From Nitrospirae bacterium GWC2_42_7 (lineage in GTDB: Bacteria; Nitrospirota; Thermodesulfovibrionia; Thermodesulfovibrionales; UBA6898), in NCBI GenBank assembly GCA_001803645.1, contig MHDW01000206.1:1-18196 (forward strand): a stretch of DNA of 18,196 nt, written 5' to 3'. The notes beneath the pieces were generated by a model, which was not told where the DNA came from, did not search any database, and saw nothing but the letters and a program-made list of their open reading frames with translations. Of this stretch, positions 12,979-18,196 are shown piece by piece. The position numbers were made by a program, and so were the translations under genes. How positions within the stretch are numbered: position 1 is the stretch's first letter; each line of letters begins with the position of its first letter.

Positions 12979-15645
12979 TTAGTCGGCAAACCTTCCCAAG
13001 CTGATATTCACACCATACATGCTATCCATCGCCTTTATGGTTGTGTCCATAAATATTCCGTCAGAATCAAAAAATCTTATTAAAGACATATTGCGTTTAT
13101 CAGTACCTGCACCTGCTGCGATCTCGTCAACTCCATCACCGTCAATATCACCAAGGCATACGGCATAAGTCTTTAAATAACCAAGGTCTCCGAACACGTC
13201 TATTGTTATGCCGTATTCTTTACCCTCACCACCCAGGATCCTGATTGCAGATTCTTCTTTCTTCTTGCTGACAGCCTGAGTAATGCTCAGGCCTATTTCG
13301 TCCACCCCATCGTCGTCAATATCACCTGCTGCAATACGAGGGAGGTATTTGGAACCTGATGGAATACTCCAAAGCTGCGTAAAAGTATTTTCAGCAGTAT
13401 TGATATCAAATGCCCTCACACTTTCTAAATCAGCCAGTATGGCCTCAATGATACCGTCTCCATCTATGTCTCCAAGCGCTATCGAAAATTCACCCTGAAT
13501 ATTCTCTGTAAATAATACTGGCTTTTCCTGTATTTGTCCATCAGCATAAGTAAAGACTTTTATTACCCTTCTCTGCTCCATGCTGGTAATTATTTTGTTC
13601 TCTAAAGCCATTAGAATTTCGGCCTTGCCGTCATTGTCTATGTCGCCCACAGCAATGTCTGCATTATTATACGATTTGGATAATGCCAAAGAAGCAAGTT
13701 CCGTTCCCTCAAACGAATAAACCTTTAAACTGCTTATATTGTCAGTAACAACTATTTTATCAATGCCCTCACCATCAAGGTCTCCGGCAGCAACCCTCAA
13801 GCTTTGAATCTTATTAAAAGGAACTACTGAAAAGACCTTGTTGCCTGTTAAGGTAAGTACAGAGAGTTCCTTGCCTTTCTTATCGCCTGAGCCGGCAATT
13901 ATATGTGTAACAGCCAGCTTCTTTGTATATTCTCCTCTGATCACTGCTGCTTTGCCGGACTCACCGGACTCAACAGTAAAACTCCTGCTGTAAGGCCTGA
14001 CATATCCGCTGACATGATCAAAAGAAATAAAATATCTGCCTGCTTGTACAGCCTGTTTTGCCCATGACATGCCTGAACCGGAATAGTTCTGCGGCCCGGT
14101 AATGGTAAATGAGGCTTCGTTAAGGTTAGTCGTGACCTGAATATCTCCGGCACCTATCACGTTCACTGTTACACTTGCAGAAGCCGGGCTCCCGATAACA
14201 TTAATTCCGGCATTTATTTCTACATATGCTGTATATGTGCCGGAGTCAAGTTTATTTATTTCATCATTAATACTGACAATTGGTGAAGATGGTGTCGTCC
14301 CTGCAGAATTACCAAGAGTAAGCCACTCTGCAGTTGTATTGCCTGTCCATGGAATATTTGCGCCGATAGAACTGATCAGCAAAGAGCCGGAAGGCAGATC
14401 TGCTGAATTCTTTTCGTATGTAAAAGTAAATGATGATGGAGCAATTGAAAGAACCGGCATCTTGACTTCCACACTTAACTTGAGCAAAGACACTGTACCG
14501 GAAGGAGTCATGAATTTAACTTCGACGTTGTAGTTGCCAGGCAAAACCTCAGCCGGATCAACGATCACATCAACAGATGAAGGTGTTGTACCGGAATATG
14601 CTGAAAGGGAAACCCACTCTTCAGACACAGTAGCTTCCCATTCTGTGTCAGTCACCGCTGAACTCAAATCAACAGTCTGTGTAACAGAAGGCCCCCTGGT
14701 ATAGGCAATAAAACCCAATTCATCCTGTGATAGTTCAATGCTGCTATATGCATCTATTCCCAGAGAATCTATCCTATAGTTATTGCTATTGGCAACAAAC
14801 ATCTTGCCGTCACGGTCTATTACTGCATCTGTCGGTGTTTTGAACTCAAGAGTCCCGGCACCGTAATTACCAATATAGTTCAAGAAAGCCCCGTTTCCTC
14901 TGTCATAAACAGCTATAACGCTATGGAATGCATCTGTTACATATATCCGTGTGCTGTCAAATGCAATGCCGAGCGGGCGAAGGATCTTATTCCCTCCCCC
15001 CAGCATTCCACCGCCATTGCCTTTAATGCTCTTTTTCAATATACCGGTCAGGCTATAAATCCTTATATATAAGTTCTTATAATCAATAACCAAGACCTCG
15101 CCTGCTTCATCATCAACAGCTATTCCAGAAGGTACCCTAAGAAGGCCTGAACCAAAAGTGCTTAGCAAAGCGCCGTCAATGGTTGAATAAACCTTTACCA
15201 TGTTAGCTTTACTGTCTGTCACATAAACTTTTCCTGTGCTTGAAACCGCTATATCATTCGGAAGAACAAATTCACCGTCGCCGATGCCGAGCATAAAAAT
15301 AAGATTGCCTTCCAAGTCATAAACCCCGGCGTTCTTATTCTTTGCATCTGTTATGTAAAGCATTCCGAATTGATCTGCAGCAATACCTAATGGAGTACCT
15401 TCAATGCCAAAAGCATTCAAAAACAGACCATTGTTCGAAAAAACACTGATCAGTCCATTCATAGGATCAGTTATATATATTTTCCCTTCAACGCCTGCGG
15501 CAATTCGCGCAGAAGCGCCAGAAGGAACAGTGTAAACACCCACAGGATCTATTGAAGGAGGAACAGCAGAGAACGCAACACCTGTTAATAGTATTGAAAT
15601 AAATAGGAAAAACAGTATTGATAACTTGCTCTTCTTTTTACGCAT
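12979..15645 (-). CDS. Exported modular protein: NHL propeller, BACON-like, PEGA-like and FG-GAP/VCBS repeats
   Basis: An 888-aa protein with a signal peptide cut near residue 27 (AFSA|VPP). AAGG (15650-15653) lies four bases before the ATG. NHL-type blades span about residues 40-300 (LGIAADQFGMLYITDAKN, PNDIAVSSTGKVYVTDS, PSGIAVDDEAGEVLVID). Two BACON-like beta domains follow (about 305-400 and 405-505, EWVSLSAYSGTTPSS and EWLTLGNSAGTTPSS), then a PEGA-like domain (about 508-580). Five FG-GAP/VCBS repeats with calcium-type loops (GDLDGEGID, GDIDNDGKAE, GDIDGDGIIE, GDIDDDGVDE, GDIDGDGVDE) fill about 610-860; the protein ends in LGRFAD, which looks like the start of a sixth. No haem motif or catalytic site is visible. 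As first gene of the cytochrome operon it probably acts as a surface scaffold or docking partner; that role is inferred. Confidence 0.88.
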   Translation of the reverse strand: MRKKKSKLSILFFLFISILLTGVAFSAVPPSIDPVGVYTVPSGASARIAAGVEGKIYITDPMNGLISVFSNNGLFLNAFGIEGTPLGIAADQFGMLYITDAKNKNAGVYDLEGNLIFMLGIGDGEFVLPNDIAVSSTGKVYVTDSKANMVKVYSTIDGALLSTFGSGLLRVPSGIAVDDEAGEVLVIDYKNLYIRIYSLTGILKKSIKGNGGGMLGGGNKILRPLGIAFDSTRIYVTDAFHSVIAVYDRGNGAFLNYIGNYGAGTLEFKTPTDAVIDRDGKMFVANSNNYRIDSLGIDAYSSIELSQDELGFIAYTRGPSVTQTVDLSSAVTDTEWEATVSEEWVSLSAYSGTTPSSVDVIVDPAEVLPGNYNVEVKFMTPSGTVSLLKLSVEVKMPVLSIAPSSFTFTYEKNSADLPSGSLLISSIGANIPWTGNTTAEWLTLGNSAGTTPSSPIVSINDEINKLDSGTYTAYVEINAGINVIGSPASASVTVNVIGAGDIQVTTNLNEASFTITGPQNYSGSGMSWAKQAVQAGRYFISFDHVSGYVRPYSRSFTVESGESGKAAVIRGEYTKKLAVTHIIAGSGDKKGKELSVLTLTGNKVFSVVPFNKIQSLRVAAGDLDGEGIDKIVVTDNISSLKVYSFEGTELASLALSKSYNNADIAVGDIDNDGKAEILMALENKIITSMEQRRVIKVFTYADGQIQEKPVLFTENIQGEFSIALGDIDGDGIIEAILADLESVRAFDINTAENTFTQLWSIPSGSKYLPRIAAGDIDDDGVDEIGLSITQAVSKKKEESAIRILGGEGKEYGITIDVFGDLGYLKTYAVCLGDIDGDGVDEIAAGAGTDKRNMSLIRFFDSDGIFMDTTIKAMDSMYGVNISLGRFAD

Positions 15646-15763
15646 AATGCCTTAATATATTATTTGCAATTAACATGCCATTTTTTATCAAACAGGACTA
15701 TTTCTTGAAAACTATGGGGTATGATAACACATTCTTATTTTTTCTTCTATTGTTTATTTCCAC

Positions 15764-15814
15764 GAAAAAAAGAAAAAAAGGAAGCAATTTTCGTCTGCAG
15801 AAAATTGCTTCCTT
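15764..15814 (-). terminator. Strong intrinsic terminator after the radical SAM gene
   Basis: A 15-bp perfect stem (15778-15792 with 15800-15814, core GGAAGCAATTTTC) has a 7-base loop. On the minus strand it is followed by a T-rich tract of two T7 runs (15764-15777). It lies 26 bases beyond the radical SAM stop and insulates the cytochrome operon, whose first ATG is at 15645. Confidence 0.93.
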
Positions 15815-15840
15815 CTACAAAAAACCTTACCGCCGGAATC

Positions 15841-17292
15841 TTATTTTTTCATTCTGCTCAAAATCCTTTTTATCTCTTCCGGCATCTCACCCTGCATATG
15901 CTCAGCCAGATAAGAATTAGTAGAAATAAGCTTCATGACTTTTATCATGAATTCCTGTTTTTCCGGGGTCATGCTGTCAAGATTTCTCATCTTATGCATA
16001 TAAAAATCACGTGATGCATGTCCCAATTCCTTCCTCACCTCGTTTATTGTCATCTCCCTCGGCTTTACCACCGGTTCAACCAGATTATACTTACTGTAGT
16101 CAAAGATCTCAATGTAAGGCTTAAGCATTGGGTATATCTCCGAATAAGGCCATGGTGCTATAGCAAGGAAAAATGCAAGGTCAGGGTTATAATATTTGGC
16201 GAGTTCTACCGTATGTTTTATCTTCTCCGCAGTATCATCAGGCATTCCGAGGACAAAAGAGGTTTCAGATACTATGTTATAACTGTTTATCAGGTCAAGA
16301 GCCTTTTTGGATTGTTCAACCTTTATATCTTTTTTGAAAATATCCAGAGTTTCCTGGGTTGTTGCTTCTACCCCGACATAAATGTGATCTATGTTGGCTT
16401 TTTTATACTTCCACATTATATCCTCGTCCCGGATTATGTCGTCCACCCTTGTTTCCATCAGTATCTTTGTTCCGACCTTTCTTTCTATCAGCAGGTCGAG
16501 AATCTTCTCCCATCTGCGCCTGTCAAGGGTTGGGGTTTCATCTGATATCATTACAATATTTACCCCATATGTATTCCTGAGATATTCGAGTTCTCCAACA
16601 AAATTCTCCGCAGTTCTTCCACGCCAACTCCTCTGCCAGAACAATTGTTGTGAACAAAATGTGCATTGTTGAGTGCATCCTCTCGATGAACTTACAACAG
16701 CAAGCCTTGAATCTTCCACAGGCCTGTACGTATATATAGGCCAGTCTATAAGGTCCCATGCAGTCGGAAGGGAGTCAAGGTCTTTTATAAACCCTCCAGG
16801 CAGAGTTACCTCTACCTTTTCCCCTTCTCTGTAAGCTATGCCCTTAACCTTTGAAATGTCTGCTCCCTGGGAAAGTGCATTCATCAGGTCAACTATCACA
16901 TTCTCGCCTTCTCCGCAGACTACATAGTCAACATACATATGATGATCTTTAAATATCTCTTCGTAGCAAAATGTAGGATGGACATTTCCAATTACTGTGA
17001 TGATCTCCGGATTAATATCTCTTGCGAGTTTCAAAACCTTTAATGCATCAACTATTTCAGCAGTAAATGCTGTTGTTGCCACAACATCCGGCTTAAGATC
17101 CGTTATCTTTTTTTGTATATCCTCATAACCATGCCAATAGCTCATCGCATCGTAAATAAAAGGGTCGTACCCTGCTGCACGAAGGCTGCCGGCGATATAC
17201 ACAAATCCGACATTCATCCAGACGCCCGCTGACTCAACAACTCCTGAATGGTAAGGAGGGGTAATAAGCAGTATTTTTCTGATCTTTTTCAT
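15841..17292 (-). CDS. B12-binding-domain radical SAM protein, BchE-like
   Basis: A 483-aa protein of the cobalamin-binding radical SAM superfamily. Residues 1-150 form a Rossmann-like B12-binding domain (LLITPPYHSG, NVGFVYIAGSLRAAGYDPFI, IGNVHPTF, VVCGEGE) without a DxHxxG lower-ligand motif, as is common in this superfamily. The [4Fe-4S] motif is CTQQCTFC (C206, C210, C213), followed by the barrel (SDETPTLDRRRW, METRVDDI, IYVGVEATTQETLDIFKK, SFVLGMPDDTAEKI). The length and the long Tyr/Trp-rich C-terminus resemble the Mg-protoporphyrin ester cyclase/methyltransferase-like group (BchE, HpnP and relatives); the substrate cannot be told. It looks monocistronic, with no Shine-Dalgarno at the ATG and its own terminator. 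Confidence 0.93.
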   Translation of the reverse strand: MKKIRKILLITPPYHSGVVESAGVWMNVGFVYIAGSLRAAGYDPFIYDAMSYWHGYEDIQKKITDLKPDVVATTAFTAEIVDALKVLKLARDINPEIITVIGNVHPTFCYEEIFKDHHMYVDYVVCGEGENVIVDLMNALSQGADISKVKGIAYREGEKVEVTLPGGFIKDLDSLPTAWDLIDWPIYTYRPVEDSRLAVVSSSRGCTQQCTFCSQQLFWQRSWRGRTAENFVGELEYLRNTYGVNIVMISDETPTLDRRRWEKILDLLIERKVGTKILMETRVDDIIRDEDIMWKYKKANIDHIYVGVEATTQETLDIFKKDIKVEQSKKALDLINSYNIVSETSFVLGMPDDTAEKIKHTVELAKYYNPDLAFFLAIAPWPYSEIYPMLKPYIEIFDYSKYNLVEPVVKPREMTINEVRKELGHASRDFYMHKMRNLDSMTPEKQEFMIKVMKLISTNSYLAEHMQGEMPEEIKRILSRMKK

Positions 17293-17390
17293 TGTTTATA
17301 TATTAAGCAATTTTAGAGCAATTATTAAAGGCACTTTCACTTAAAAATAGCAAATAAACATATTTATTGCTGATCGATACTTTTTTTGAG

Positions 17391-17560
17391 TTAATCCTAA
17401 AAACGGCAGTTCGAGTCTGTCATTGCGAACCTGCCTGCCGGCAGGCAGGCAAAGTGAAGCAATCTCGCAGTTTTATCCTGAGATTGCCACACACCCTTCG
17501 GGTGTTCGCAATGACATGTTTTTATTCACTTTTTCGTTTTAACTGCTTTTTTTAGGTTAA
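17391..17560. repeat. Nested inverted-repeat (MITE-like) element, about 170 bp
   Basis: Outer arms 17391-17411 and 17541-17560 are reverse complements with about 18 of 21 positions matching (AACTGC...TTTTTAGG...TTAA). Inside, 17418-17430 (TGTCATTGCGAAC) and 17504-17516 form a perfect 13-bp inverted repeat. Within that lie GCAATCTC/GAGATTGC (17459-17466, 17480-17487), a CACCCTTCGGGTG hairpin (17492-17504) and the palindrome CCTGCCGGCAGG. I recall the GTCATTGCGA...GCAATCTC core as a recurrent dispersed repeat of environmental bacterial genomes. It has no coding capacity, and the outer arms suggest a larger fold-back unit. Confidence 0.75.
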
Positions 17561-17641
17561 TAGGGTGGATCCCGGAACAATCACAGAGAGTACGAACAAC
17601 CACAACAATTTGATTGCAGATTCCGGTTTTCTTCAGATGAA

Positions 17642-17765
17642 TTACTTGCTATGGCAATCAGTACAGATCTGGCTTTTGTCACTCTCAATAATGGCTTTGT
17701 CAAATCAACATCTTTTCCTGGTTCACGGACATTATGACATAGGGGACATTCAAGCCTGTTGACGA
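17642..17765 (-). pseudogene. Frameshifted remnant of a two-haem cytochrome segment
   Basis: On the minus strand one frame reads NRLECPLCHNVREPGKDVD with a CXXCH whose codons are 17734-17748. A second frame, shifted by one base, reads IESDKSQICTDCHSK and then a TAA stop (17642-17644), with CTDCH at 17651-17665. The second frame is closed by a TGA at 17705-17707, so the frame change falls between about 17670 and 17707; one missing base near CCATTATTGAG would join them into a single two-haem segment ending in CHSK. No start codon with a ribosome site precedes it. It is either the decayed end of a cytochrome or a gene broken by an assembly error. Confidence 0.6.
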
Positions 17766-17776
17766 ACAGCTATAGA

Positions 17777-18196
17777 TTATTGGTTGTTTTCCGGTGCCTT
17801 TTCTGCTTTTTTATTGCTTTTATACTCGTCATCCTGGAAATCAGGGCCCCTGCCGATAAAAGTAATCCCTTTCAGATTTATTCCCTTTGTAATACGCCCT
17901 GTTTTTACAACAACTTTGCCAAGATTTGACTGTGGGGTCTGTTCTCCATATTCATCAACAATTTCGCTCTCCACAGGCGGCCCGCCGCCATATCCGCTCC
18001 TTAGCTTTAAATAATAGTCGCCGCCTTTATGGACTCTGAGAATGTATCTGCCGTCCTGTCTGGTTTTTTCTGAAGCAAACAAGGGCTTACCTACAATGGT
18101 CGGTGTCACGAACGCGACGACCAGCGCTCCTTCCACAGGTTTGCCGTCTTCATCAAATATGTGACCTTCAATACCAGTAATCCCCTTTTCGACAGA
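17777..18196 (-). CDS. Carboxypeptidase-regulatory-like domain protein (5' end cut by window edge)
   Basis: The last 139 residues of a larger protein are visible; the frame is open to the window end, so the N-terminus, probably with a signal peptide, is missing. A GTG at 18136 is inside the domain and is not a believable start. The visible part begins with the transthyretin-like fold of the CarboxypepD_reg type: GIEGHIFDEDGKPVEGALVV, then KTRQDGRYILRVHKGGDYYL and KLRSGYGGGPP. The C-terminal tail is charged and low-complexity (DDEYKSNKKAEKAPENNQ). Such domains are non-catalytic beta modules common in surface and secreted proteins. It lies just upstream of the cytochrome remnant and may once have shared a transcript with it. 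Its function beyond being a probable surface protein is unknown. Confidence 0.75.
   Translation of the reverse strand, partial: SVEKGITGIEGHIFDEDGKPVEGALVVAFVTPTIVGKPLFASEKTRQDGRYILRVHKGGDYYLKLRSGYGGGPPVESEIVDEYGEQTPQSNLGKVVVKTGRITKGINLKGITFIGRGPDFQDDEYKSNKKAEKAPENNQ

Larger units (their letters stand above)
17293..17776. other. 484-bp intergenic region with repeat element and cytochrome remnant
   Basis: This is the only gap over 300 bases. From low to high coordinates it holds an AT-rich stretch (17293-17390) that must contain the radical SAM promoter, though no convincing -35/-10 pair was found; the nested inverted repeat at 17391-17560; a short featureless stretch; and a frameshifted haem-motif remnant at 17642-17765. 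No intact gene is supported here. Confidence 0.7.

Overview
Every gene I can support lies on the minus strand, so the window reads from high to low coordinates. Base composition looks AT-leaning by eye. The content suggests an anaerobic, respiratory, diderm-type bacterium, most likely an uncultivated Nitrospirota or a Desulfobacterota/Geobacter-like lineage. The clues are very large multihaem c-type cytochromes that mix CXXCH with CX3CH and CX4CH haem motifs, System II (ResB/CcsA) cytochrome c maturation, a GspG-like pseudopilin, a BchE-type radical SAM protein and GC-rich dispersed intergenic repeats. The lineage is inference from gene families; no rRNA is present.

Layout from the right edge. 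A secreted-type protein with a carboxypeptidase-regulatory-like beta domain is cut by the window end (17777-18196). Just downstream is a frameshifted remnant of a two-haem cytochrome segment (17642-17765), then a large nested inverted-repeat element (17391-17560). A cobalamin-binding-type radical SAM gene follows (15841-17292) and ends in a strong terminator (15764-15814).

The centre is a 9.7-kb apparent operon. It encodes an 888-aa exported protein that combines an NHL propeller, BACON-like and PEGA-like domains and FG-GAP/VCBS repeats (12979-15645), a 302-aa five-haem cytochrome (12037-12945), and a 2031-aa giant cytochrome with 27 haem-type motifs by my count (5898-11993). A hairpin at 5851-5876 separates it from a tightly coupled resB-ccsA-lipoprotein operon (5803-3169) whose genes overlap by ATGA. 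ResB and CcsA form the cytochrome c synthase, so the window holds both the cytochromes and a machine able to make them.

The left part holds an orphan GspG-like pseudopilin (2521-3063), lexA (1778-2377) with a palindrome over its -10 box and a probable leaderless start, a small DUF6504-like protein (1309-1548), and dinB (DNA polymerase IV, cut by the left edge, 1-1037). Two further inverted-repeat elements sit in the gaps at 1135-1274 and 1614-1692.

The most interesting unit is the cytochrome, beta-propeller and maturase block. I infer an extracellular or cell-surface electron-transfer system in which the giant cytochrome has its haem array split by a roughly 490-residue haem-free beta-domain cassette. 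No outer-membrane porin, S-layer anchor or sorting signal was seen, so its localisation is open.
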